A stretch of DNA of 54,148 bases, taken from Burkholderiaceae bacterium (GTDB lineage Bacteria; Pseudomonadota; Gammaproteobacteria; Burkholderiales; Burkholderiaceae_C). A program made the translations under genes and the position numbers. The notes under the pieces were generated by a model. That model was not told the origin of the DNA and did no database searches. It was given only the letters and a program-made list of their open reading frames with translations. Each line of letters begins with the position of its first letter. The first letter of the stretch is position 1. The stretch is from the NCBI GenBank assembly GCA_024710165.1, contig JANJVG010000092.1, forward strand, positions 1-54,148, in the 5' to 3' direction. This document shows, in pieces, positions 19,227 through 27,135 of this stretch.

Positions 19227-22200
19227 ATGAACCTGCATTCCACGGGCAAGGCCACGACCGCACGTTTTGCACTGGTGCTGGCCACCCTGGCGCTGCTGTT
19301 GCCCCTGACCGGCTGGATGGTGGTACGGATCCAGGGGCCCAAAGCCGAGGCCGAGGCCTACGCCAACCTGGCAGCCATTGCGCGCCTCAAGACCGACCAG
19401 ATCGAGAACTGGCTGGGCGAGCGCCACAAGAACGCCGAAATGTTGTCGGCCGATGCCGTGTTCGCCCAGGCGGTGGTGGGCCTGCAGGTCCGGCCGTCCG
19501 ACAGCACGGCGCAGATGGCAGCCATCCTCCAGCGCTTTGCGCTGCTGCGGACCGCTTTCGATTACGACACCATCGACCTGATCGCCCTGGACGGACAGGT
19601 TCTGGCATCGCTTGCCGGTTCGGCGGAATCGCCGCCGCGCTACGACAGCTTTCTGCCCCGCCTGATGCAGGCCGAGCAGGCCGTGCGCATGGACCTGAGC
19701 GTGAACGCACAGGGGCGGCCGCATCTGCGCTGGCTTCTGCCCATCTTCGATGTGAGCGGGGCGCAGCGCCGCCTGGTGGCGGTGGTGCTGATGGGCATTT
19801 CGCCCGACCGGTTCCTGTTTCCGGTGATCCAGACCTGGCCCACCTCCAGTCCGAGTGGCGAGACCCTGCTGGTCCAGCGCGAAGGCGATGATGCGGTGTT
19901 CATGAACGAGCTGCGCCACCGCAGCGGCACCGCCATGCAGCTGCGCCTGCCCTTGTCAGACCTCAGCCTGCCGGCTGCTGCTGCACTGCGCGCCAGCGAG
20001 CCGGGGCTGGTGCAGGGCGAAGACCATCGCAAGGTTCCGGTGCTGGCAGCGTTTCGGCCGGTGGCCGGCACCGACTGGCGTGTGGTAGCCAAGATCGACC
20101 GCTCCGAGGTGCTCGAAGCGGTGCATGTGCTGGCATGGTGGGTCAGCGCCGTGTGCACGCTGGCGATTGTGGCGCTGGGCGTGGTGCTGGGCCTGTTCTG
20201 GCGCCAGGTGCGCCGCACCCAGCGGCTGGAAGCGCTGGCCCAGAAAGCCCGATCCGATCAGCTGATGGAGCGCTTTTTCTCCCTGCCCTTCATCGGCATT
20301 GCCACCGGCGACCTGTCACGCGCGCACTGGGGGCGGTTCAACCAGCACTTCTGCCACATCGTGGGCTACACCCCCGGGCAGATGGAGCATCTGGGCTGGG
20401 CCGATCTGGTGCGTCCGGACGAATTGGCCCAGGACCTGCAGGGCGTGGAACGCCTGATGCGCGGCGAGATTGACACCTATGCGGTCGACCGCAGCATTCG
20501 CCGGGGCGACGGCACCGAAGCCTATGTCAGCCTGCAGCTGGGGACCCTGGACGAAGAGGATGGCAGCAAACGCTGCATCATCCTCCTGCAGGACCTGACC
20601 CGGCGCCACCTGGCAGAATCCAAAATCAAGCGCCAGTCGCACCTGTATGCCGCCCTGAGCGCCTGCAACCAGGCCATTGTCCAGAGCAGCTCCGCAGAAA
20701 CACTGTTCACCCGCATCTGCCAGACGGCCGTGACCCTGGGGGGCATGAGGCTGGCGTGGATTGGCACGCTGGAGTCGGGCCAGCGGGGCCTGGTGGTGGA
20801 GGCGTCGTACGGTAACGGCGCGGTTCAGCCCGGCCAGGTGGTCGATCCGGACAGCGCTGCCGGCATCCAGGGGCTGGGTAGTGCGTTCACCGCGGTCCGG
20901 GAAGACCGGCAGATCTGGATCCAGGACATCCCCAACGCACAGCCGGTGGTGGCTTTTCCGCTGCATCGCCATACCGAAGTGGTTGGCGTCTTCGTTCTCA
21001 TTGCCGGTGACGAGGGCAGTTTTGACCTCGACGCCCAGGCCCTCCTCTCCGAGATGGCCTCGGACCTCGACTTTGCGCTGGGCTACTTCGAACATGAGGC
21101 CCAGCGCAAGCGCACCGAAGAGCGGCTGCGCCAGTCGCAGACGCAGCTGGAACTGGTGCTCAAGGGCTCCACCGATGCACCCTGGGACTGCAACCTGGTC
21201 ACCCAGACGATCGACTATTCGCCGCAGGGCTGGCACATGCTGGGTTACGGCGTGGATGACATGCCCCAGGGGCCGGTGCGGCTCAAGTCGCGCATCCATC
21301 CCCAGGATCTGGACAAGATCCGGAAGATTTACGAGCGCGTGCTGGGCTCGGACGACAGCGTGGTGGTCGAGGAACTGCGGCTGCGCCACAAGTCCGGCCG
21401 CTATGTGCCGGTACTGGCCCGCGGCTTTGTCTCCCGAGATGCCTCCGGGGTACCGGTGCGGGTGACGGGCACCACCATGGACCTCACCGTCCAGCACCAG
21501 AACCACCAAAAGGAAACCCTGCGCGCCTTTGCGCTGGAGCAGATTGCCAGCGATGCCGACATCGACCAGATCCTGCGCAGCCTGGTTGGCAAGATGGAAG
21601 AGCTGCTGCCCACCGACCGGGGTGTGGTCTGGCTGCTGGACGAGACCTCGGGCCAGATCGCACCGAAGGCGGTCGGCTCCCTGCAGGACCTGCTGGCACA
21701 AGCCCGTGCGGTTGCGCCCACCACGGACGACGACGGCCCCAGGGGCTGGGTGGATTTCAGCACCGGAGCGTGCGAGCCGCAGGCGCTGGTCAATAGCCCC
21801 CTGCGCTCGATCGTGCACGCCATGGCGCATCAGGCGGGGTTGGCGGCGTGCTGGTCCGTACCCATTGTGTCGGACACCCGCGAGGTGTTGGGCGTGCTGG
21901 ATGTGCACCGCCGGCGCAAGGCCGGTCTGGACCCGCACGACCTCACCCTGATGGAGCGCGTGACCCATTTCATTGGCAGTGCCATCAAGCGAAAAGCTTC
22001 CGAGGCGCAGGAGCGCCTGGCAGCCGAGGTGTTCTCGCACAGCCACGACGGCATCATGGTGACGGATGCGCACCACAAAATTCTGCTGGTCAATCCGGCC
22101 TTCTCCGCCATCACCGGGTACCGCCCCGAAGAAGTGCACGGCCGCAACCCGCGCATCCTGGCGTCGGGGCGGCACGATGCAGCGTTCTACGGCAGCATGT

Positions 22201-23693
22201 GGCGCCGCATCCATGCGGATCATCTGTGGCAGGGCGAGATGTGGAACCAGCGCAAGAACGGCGAGGTATATCCGCAATGGCTCACCATCAGCCGGGTTGC
22301 CAACGCCGAGGGCGAAGCCACGCATTTCATCGCCATCTTCTCCGACGTGAGCCAGCGCAAGGCCGACGAGCAGCGCATCCGCTGGATGGCGCATTTCGAT
22401 CTGCTGACCGGCCTGCCCAACCGGGCCCTGCTGAGCGACCGCTTCGCACACGACCTCAGCCTGGCCGAGCGCAACGGCGAACCGCTGGCGCTGATGTTCC
22501 TCGATCTGGATCATTTCAAGAACATCAACGACTCGCTGGGGCACGGCATTGGCGACGAGCTCCTCATTGCCGTGGCGCGGCGCATGCGCCAGCAGGTGCG
22601 CGAGCAGGACACCGTGGCGCGCATGGGCGGGGACGAATTCGTGCTGGTCTTGCCCAACACCGATGCCGACGGGGCCGCGCACCTGGCGCGCAAGCTGATC
22701 GAGGCGATCGCTGCCCCCATCCAGATCCGCGAGCATGAACTGATGGTGACGCCGTCGCTGGGCATCGCCATGTACCCGGACGATGGTCACGATCTGGAGT
22801 CCCTGGCGCAGCATGCCGATGTGGCGATGTACCGCTCCAAGCAGGACGGCCGAAATGCCTACCGCTTCTACTCCTCCGACATGCAATCGCAATCGGCCCG
22901 CACCCTGATGCTGGAAGGCGCTTTGCGCCGCGCTCTGGAGCGCAACCAGCTGGCGCTGCACTACCAGCCCCAGCGCAGTCTCAAGACCGGCCGGATCATC
23001 GGCGTCGAGGCCCTGTTGCGCTGGCAGCACCCGGAACTGGGCATGGTGTCCCCGGCCGAGTTCATTCCCATTGCGGAAAAGAGCGGGCTGATCCTGCCCA
23101 TCGGGGAGTGGGTTTTGCGCACTGCGGTGCAGCAACTGGCGCGCTGGATGGGCAGCAGAATGCCGTCCATGATCATGGCCGTGAACATCTCGGCCATCCA
23201 GTTCCGGCACCCGAACCTGCCCGATCTTGTCACCCGCATCCTGCAGGATGCGGGTGTCAACCCCGAATGCCTGGAGCTGGAGCTGACCGAAGGCGTGGCC
23301 AGCAACGACCCGAACCGGGCCATTGCCATCATGGCCGACCTGCGCTCGCGCGGCGTGCGCATGTCCATCGATGATTTCGGCACCGGCTATTCATCCCTCA
23401 ACTACCTCAAGCGCGTCCCGGTCTACAAGCTCAAGATCGACAAGTCCTTCGTGCAGGACATCATGACCAAGATGGAAGACTGGGCCATCGTCAATGCCAT
23501 CATCCGTATGGCGTCCAGCCTGGGGCTGCAGACCATTGCCGAAGGGGTGGAGACCCAGGAGCAGCTCGAAGCGCTGCGCGCACAGGGCTGTGATGAGGTG
23601 CAGGGCTACTTCTGCAGCCGGCCACTGCCGGCCCTGGAATGCGAGAAATTCCTGCGGGAGCAGACTGCACGGGTGGACGCTCTCACGTCATAG
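19227..23693 (+). CDS. Membrane PAS/GAF sensor with GGDEF and EAL domains
   Basis: 1488 residues, a large cyclic-di-GMP enzyme. TM1 is about 14-32, then an extracytoplasmic Cache-like sensor to about 300 and TM2 at about 301-325. Cytoplasmic order by inspection: PAS (about 345-465), GAF (about 471-615), PAS (about 638-755), GAF (about 765-925), PAS (about 932-1050), GGDEF (about 1050-1225) and EAL (about 1230-1480). The GGDEF motif (1134-1138) and EAL motif (1261-1263, in GVEALLRW) are intact; ELTEG, DDFGTGYSSL and KIDKSFV support an active phosphodiesterase. Which activity dominates is not readable. It starts 11 bases after the MCP gene, hinting that motility and c-di-GMP output share a cue. 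Confidence 0.95.
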   Translation: MNLHSTGKATTARFALVLATLALLLPLTGWMVVRIQGPKAEAEAYANLAAIARLKTDQIENWLGERHKNAEMLSADAVFAQAVVGLQVRPSDSTAQMAAILQRFALLRTAFDYDTIDLIALDGQVLASLAGSAESPPRYDSFLPRLMQAEQAVRMDLSVNAQGRPHLRWLLPIFDVSGAQRRLVAVVLMGISPDRFLFPVIQTWPTSSPSGETLLVQREGDDAVFMNELRHRSGTAMQLRLPLSDLSLPAAAALRASEPGLVQGEDHRKVPVLAAFRPVAGTDWRVVAKIDRSEVLEAVHVLAWWVSAVCTLAIVALGVVLGLFWRQVRRTQRLEALAQKARSDQLMERFFSLPFIGIATGDLSRAHWGRFNQHFCHIVGYTPGQMEHLGWADLVRPDELAQDLQGVERLMRGEIDTYAVDRSIRRGDGTEAYVSLQLGTLDEEDGSKRCIILLQDLTRRHLAESKIKRQSHLYAALSACNQAIVQSSSAETLFTRICQTAVTLGGMRLAWIGTLESGQRGLVVEASYGNGAVQPGQVVDPDSAAGIQGLGSAFTAVREDRQIWIQDIPNAQPVVAFPLHRHTEVVGVFVLIAGDEGSFDLDAQALLSEMASDLDFALGYFEHEAQRKRTEERLRQSQTQLELVLKGSTDAPWDCNLVTQTIDYSPQGWHMLGYGVDDMPQGPVRLKSRIHPQDLDKIRKIYERVLGSDDSVVVEELRLRHKSGRYVPVLARGFVSRDASGVPVRVTGTTMDLTVQHQNHQKETLRAFALEQIASDADIDQILRSLVGKMEELLPTDRGVVWLLDETSGQIAPKAVGSLQDLLAQARAVAPTTDDDGPRGWVDFSTGACEPQALVNSPLRSIVHAMAHQAGLAACWSVPIVSDTREVLGVLDVHRRRKAGLDPHDLTLMERVTHFIGSAIKRKASEAQERLAAEVFSHSHDGIMVTDAHHKILLVNPAFSAITGYRPEEVHGRNPRILASGRHDAAFYGSMWRRIHADHLWQGEMWNQRKNGEVYPQWLTISRVANAEGEATHFIAIFSDVSQRKADEQRIRWMAHFDLLTGLPNRALLSDRFAHDLSLAERNGEPLALMFLDLDHFKNINDSLGHGIGDELLIAVARRMRQQVREQDTVARMGGDEFVLVLPNTDADGAAHLARKLIEAIAAPIQIREHELMVTPSLGIAMYPDDGHDLESLAQHADVAMYRSKQDGRNAYRFYSSDMQSQSARTLMLEGALRRALERNQLALHYQPQRSLKTGRIIGVEALLRWQHPELGMVSPAEFIPIAEKSGLILPIGEWVLRTAVQQLARWMGSRMPSMIMAVNISAIQFRHPNLPDLVTRILQDAGVNPECLELELTEGVASNDPNRAIAIMADLRSRGVRMSIDDFGTGYSSLNYLKRVPVYKLKIDKSFVQDIMTKMEDWAIVNAIIRMASSLGLQTIAEGVETQEQLEALRAQGCDEVQGYFCSRPLPALECEKFLREQTARVDALTS

Positions 23694-23696
23694 CGT

Positions 23697-23840
23697 TCAG
23701 CGCGCGAGGCATCCGTGCCGGCGCGGGTTCTCGGGCTGGCGATCGTGGCGGTTGGTGATGCCATCGCCGTCGTGGTCGCGATGTTGGCCGCCGGGCTGAA
23801 GGTGCCAGTGCCCCTGCTCGCACCATGCCCGAGTACGCAC
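23697..23840 (-). pseudogene. Remnant of a small exported-type protein (3' end only)
   Basis: Read on the minus strand this stretch ends in QHRDHDGDGITNRHDRQP followed by ENPRR and a TGA at 23697-23699. That Asp-rich, Arg/Pro-rich ending resembles C-termini of small secreted proteins with a DRDGDGVPNRYD-type calcium-binding-like repeat. No start codon or upstream part exists: immediately upstream lies repeat copy C and then the HTH gene. It is therefore called as a decayed gene end, possibly truncated by the repeat. The call depends on a remembered motif and is tentative. Confidence 0.4.
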
Positions 23841-23849
23841 GGCAAAAAA

Positions 23850-23917
23850 GGGATGAAAACAGCTCCTGGCGCTTGATGGATAAGCGCTTGATGCTATATA
23901 AAAAATAGCATTTTTAG
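23850..23917 (-). repeat. Dispersed repeat copy C
   Basis: Minus orientation. Core (reverse complement) ATAGCATCAAGCGCTT at 23882-23897, with flanking ATGCTAT / ATAGCAT that can form a hairpin. It abuts or overlaps the stop codon of the downstream HTH gene (TAA at 23914-23916) and borders the gene remnant at 23697. Confidence 0.75.
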
Positions 23918-24645
23918 CGCCGCATCTGTGCAAACGCCTCAAACTCCCAACTGCGCAGGGCCAGCAGCAGCGTGTAGCCCTCGCGCTCGGCTTCGGGCAG
24001 GCGCTGGTCGGCCAGGTGCTGCTGGGCAAAGTCCTGTGCCACGCGCTGCATGCGCTCCATGAAGGTGGGCGCCAGGCCGCGGCTGATGTTGCCGTGCACC
24101 AGCAGCACGCCTTCGCCGGGGCCGTCGAAGCCGCCCGCGAAGTAGTCGAGCAGCGCGTGTTCGCGAAAGTAGTTCATCACCGGGCCGTGGGGGCGCCAGC
24201 GGAAAGTCTTGGCCAGCTTGAGGCGGTAGCGGTTGAGCGGGCGCAGTTCGATGATGCCGATGCGGTCGAGCTGCACAAGGTACCGGATGCATTCGGCCTC
24301 GGTCAGGCGGTAGGCCGCGGTCACCTGCTCCAGCGTCCACTGGCTCAGCACGCAGATGGCCATGAGCAGCAGCTTCTTGTCGGCCACCACGGCCTTTTCC
24401 TGCTCGTGGGTCAGCTCCTGGAGCAGCGGCTGGTTGTCGGCCACGCGCCGCGCCAGGTCGGCAAAGTCCAGCGCCAGGGCGCGGCAGATGGCGTCGATGC
24501 GCGACAGCGGCATGTCGCCCTTGGCCAGCATGCGCTTGACGCTGGACTCGGCCATGCCGAGTTGCTGCGCCAGGTCGGCATAGGTCATCTGGGCGGACTT
24601 GAGTTCCTTCTTCAGGGCGGTGACGAGGTCGGCGGTGGTGCTCAT
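23914..24645 (-). CDS. XRE-type helix-turn-helix transcriptional regulator
   Basis: 243 residues if translation begins at the ATG at 24645 (MSTTADL); an ATG at 24651 and a TTG at 24654 lie just upstream in frame. Residues about 8-65 form a Cro/C1-type HTH (MTYADLAQQLGMAESSVKRM, PLSRIDAICRAL). The rest shows no known catalytic motif; TLEQVTAAYRLTEAECIRYL could be a second winged-helix-like segment, and the C-terminal 100 residues may sense a ligand. It is divergent from a small membrane-protein gene, with starts about 120 bases apart, so it may regulate that gene or the LplT-PlsC gene beyond. Its stop codon touches repeat copy C. Confidence 0.8.
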   Translation of the reverse strand: MSTTADLVTALKKELKSAQMTYADLAQQLGMAESSVKRMLAKGDMPLSRIDAICRALALDFADLARRVADNQPLLQELTHEQEKAVVADKKLLLMAICVLSQWTLEQVTAAYRLTEAECIRYLVQLDRIGIIELRPLNRYRLKLAKTFRWRPHGPVMNYFREHALLDYFAGGFDGPGEGVLLVHGNISRGLAPTFMERMQRVAQDFAQQHLADQRLPEAEREGYTLLLALRSWEFEAFAQMRR

Positions 24646-24767
24646 GGGCATCAATTATGGATACCTTAAGTCCTGAAAGTAGCCCCTTGCGCCACTTTTC
24701 GGCCGCAAATGAAGCGGGCTTGCGCACACTGCGCTCCATCGTCCACCCCGCTCAGAAGGCAAAACCC

Positions 24768-25154
24768 ATGTTCCAGTCTCACCTCCCACCTTTTGCCACC
24801 CCGGCGCCGCAGCGTGGCCACCGGGCCGAACAGGCCCTGCCATGGGCCGCACTGGCGCTGGCCGCCATGCCCCGGCGCCCCGGCGCACTGGCCCTGCACC
24901 TGGGCGCAGTGGTCGCCTGCTATGGCGCGGCCAAGCTGCTGGAACTGGGTGACCACGCTGTGTTTGCCGCCGCCGGGTACGGTGTGTCGGGCCACAGCTT
25001 CAAGCACCTGTTCGCAGCCGCGGCGGCACTGCCGGTACTGACCGCGTTGCATTCGGCCATCGGCGGGCAAATCAGGCTCGTCAAAACCCGCGTGCAGAAT
25101 GGCGCCCCAGGCGGACAAGCCTTTGCCGGTGCAGTGCATCGCAAGAGTGCCTGA
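24768..25154 (+). CDS. Small membrane protein, possibly a truncated ceramidase-like protein
   Basis: 128 residues from the ATG at 24768, which has AGAAGG at 24754-24759; the frame extends back to 24657 without a better site. Two or three hydrophobic segments (about 24-35, 40-54, 82-95) are visible. The segment AAKLLELGDHAVF followed by VSGHSFKHLFAAAAALPV resembles the last helices of alkaline-ceramidase-like membrane proteins, including the conserved SGHxxKH. A full family member would have about seven spans and over 200 residues, so this may be a remnant or a short relative. The polar tail after residue 100 looks unlike the family. It precedes LplT-PlsC by 31 bases. Confidence 0.55.
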   Translation: MFQSHLPPFATPAPQRGHRAEQALPWAALALAAMPRRPGALALHLGAVVACYGAAKLLELGDHAVFAAAGYGVSGHSFKHLFAAAAALPVLTALHSAIGGQIRLVKTRVQNGAPGGQAFAGAVHRKSA

Positions 25155-25185
25155 GCCACGATAAATACGACTCAAGGAGCAACCC

Positions 25186-27123
25186 ATGAGCGCCCAACCC
25201 CCCAGCGCTAGCGCCCCCGCCAGAGCGCATGAGGACCCGAACCAGTTTGCCCTGCTGCGCCAGCGCCGCTTCGCGCCCTTCTTCTGGACGCAGTTCTCCG
25301 GCGCCGCCAACGACAACCTGTTCAAGTTTGCCTTCACGGTGATGGTGACCTACCAGATCAACGTGTCTTGGCTGCAGCCCGCGATGGCTGGGCTGGTGAT
25401 TGGCGCGCTGTTCATCCTGCCGTTTCTGCTGTTTTCGGCCACCAGCGGGCAGTTGGCGGACAAGTACGACAAGAAGGTGCTGATCCGCTTCGTCAAGCGC
25501 CTGGAGATGGCCATCATGGCGCTGGCCGCCTGGGGTTTTTTTGCGCACAACGTGCCGGTGCTGCTGGGCTGCACCTTCCTCATGGGGCTGCATTCCACGC
25601 TGTTCGGGCCGGTCAAGTTCGCCTACCTGCCGCAGGTGCTCAACGAGCGCGAGCTGACCGGCGGCAACGGCATGGTGGAGATGGGCACCTTCGTCGCCAT
25701 TCTGCTGGGCAACGTGGCGGGCGGGCTCATCATCGCCGTGCCCGAGATCGGCGCGCACCATGTGGGCTTTGCCTGCGTGGGGGCGGCCATCGTGGGGCGG
25801 GTGCTGTCGGAGTTCATCCCCTCGCTGCCCCCCACCGACCCGGGCCTCAAAGTCAACTGGAACCCGGTGAGCGAGACCCTGCGCAACCTCAGGCTGGCGC
25901 ACCAGAACATCGTGGTGTTCCGCTCGCTGCTGGGCATCAGCTGGATGTGGTTCTTCGGCGCGGTGTTCCTGAGCCAGTTCCCCAGCTTTGCCAAGGAGGT
26001 GCTGCACGGCAACGAGCAGGTGGCCTCGCTGCTGCTGGTGGTGTTCTCGGTGGGCATTGGCATCGGCTCGCTGCTGTGCGAGGTGCTCTCGCGCCGCCAT
26101 GTCGAGATCGGTCTGGTACCGCTCGGGGCCATCGGCATGAGCGTGTTCTCCATCGACCTGTACTTTGCCTCGCGTGCGCTGCCGCCGTCCGAAGTCATGG
26201 GCCTGGCGGCCTTTCTGGACATCGGTGCGCACTGGCGCGTGATGCTGGACCTGGCATTGCTGTCGCTGTTTGCAGGTCTGTACAGCGTGCCCATGTACGC
26301 GCTGATCCAGATGCGCGCCCAGCCCACGCACCGCGCGCGCATCATCGCGGCCAACAACATCCTCAACGCGCTGTTCATGATCGCCAGCTCGCTGATCGCG
26401 GGAGCGCTGCTGGGTGCAGGCTTCAGCGTGCCGCAAATTTTCTTGTTCACCGGGCTGGCGAACGCGGTGGTGGCCACCTACATCTTCCTGCTGGTGCCCG
26501 AATACCTGCTGCGCTTCGTGGCCTGGGTGCTCTCGCGCCTGGTGTACCGCTTCAAGGTGCAGGGCGACGAGAACCTGCCCGTGCAGGGCGCAGCCGTGCT
26601 GGCCTGCAACCACGTGAGCTTCGTCGACGCCGTGCTGCTGATGGCGGCCAGCCCGCGCCCGATCTACTTTGTCATGGACCACCGCATCTTCCGCGTGCCT
26701 GTGCTGGGCTGGCTGTTCCGCCTGGCCAAGGCCATCCCGGTGGCGCCCTACAAGGAAGACCCCAAGACCTACGAGGCCGCCTTCGAGCGCGCCGCGCAGG
26801 TGCTTCGCGAGGGTGATCTGCTGGCCATCTTCCCTGAGGGCGGCATCACCCGCGACGGGCAGTTGCAGCCCTTCAAGGGTGGCATCGTCAAGATCCTGGA
26901 CCGTGCGCGTGCCGACGGCCTGGACGTGCCCGTGATCCCCATGGCACTGACCAACCTGTGGGGCTCGTACTTCAGCCGCATCGAGCAGGGCGGCGCCATG
27001 GTGCGACCGTTCCGGCGCGGCCTGTTCAACCGCGTGGGGCTGAATGTGGGCGCACCCGTGCCGCCCGCACAGGCGCAGCCCGAGGCCCTGCAGGCGCGCG
27101 TGGCGGGGCTGCTGCAGGCGTGA
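25186..27123 (+). CDS. LplT-like MFS transporter fused to PlsC acyltransferase
   Basis: 645 residues with a good AAGGAG at 25174-25179. Residues about 25-440 form an MFS lysophospholipid flippase (FSGAANDNLFKFAF, FLLFSATSGQLADKYDKK). Residues about 450-640 are a PlsC/1-acylglycerol-phosphate acyltransferase with NHVSFVDA (NHX4D catalytic motif) and FPEGGITRDG. The arrangement resembles Aas/LplT systems that import lysophospholipids and re-acylate them, but the acyl-ACP synthetase part is absent, so acyl donors must come from elsewhere. It acts in the inner membrane. The hsdM start lies 12 bases after the stop, though the two are functionally unrelated. Confidence 0.93.
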   Translation: MSAQPPSASAPARAHEDPNQFALLRQRRFAPFFWTQFSGAANDNLFKFAFTVMVTYQINVSWLQPAMAGLVIGALFILPFLLFSATSGQLADKYDKKVLIRFVKRLEMAIMALAAWGFFAHNVPVLLGCTFLMGLHSTLFGPVKFAYLPQVLNERELTGGNGMVEMGTFVAILLGNVAGGLIIAVPEIGAHHVGFACVGAAIVGRVLSEFIPSLPPTDPGLKVNWNPVSETLRNLRLAHQNIVVFRSLLGISWMWFFGAVFLSQFPSFAKEVLHGNEQVASLLLVVFSVGIGIGSLLCEVLSRRHVEIGLVPLGAIGMSVFSIDLYFASRALPPSEVMGLAAFLDIGAHWRVMLDLALLSLFAGLYSVPMYALIQMRAQPTHRARIIAANNILNALFMIASSLIAGALLGAGFSVPQIFLFTGLANAVVATYIFLLVPEYLLRFVAWVLSRLVYRFKVQGDENLPVQGAAVLACNHVSFVDAVLLMAASPRPIYFVMDHRIFRVPVLGWLFRLAKAIPVAPYKEDPKTYEAAFERAAQVLREGDLLAIFPEGGITRDGQLQPFKGGIVKILDRARADGLDVPVIPMALTNLWGSYFSRIEQGGAMVRPFRRGLFNRVGLNVGAPVPPAQAQPEALQARVAGLLQA

Positions 27124-27135
27124 GGTGCGCTGTTC

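Noticed and set aside
20316-23210. Minus-strand frame of 964 codons opposite the GGDEF/EAL gene
   Set aside because: Shadow of a GC-rich gene with all domain motifs on the plus strand.
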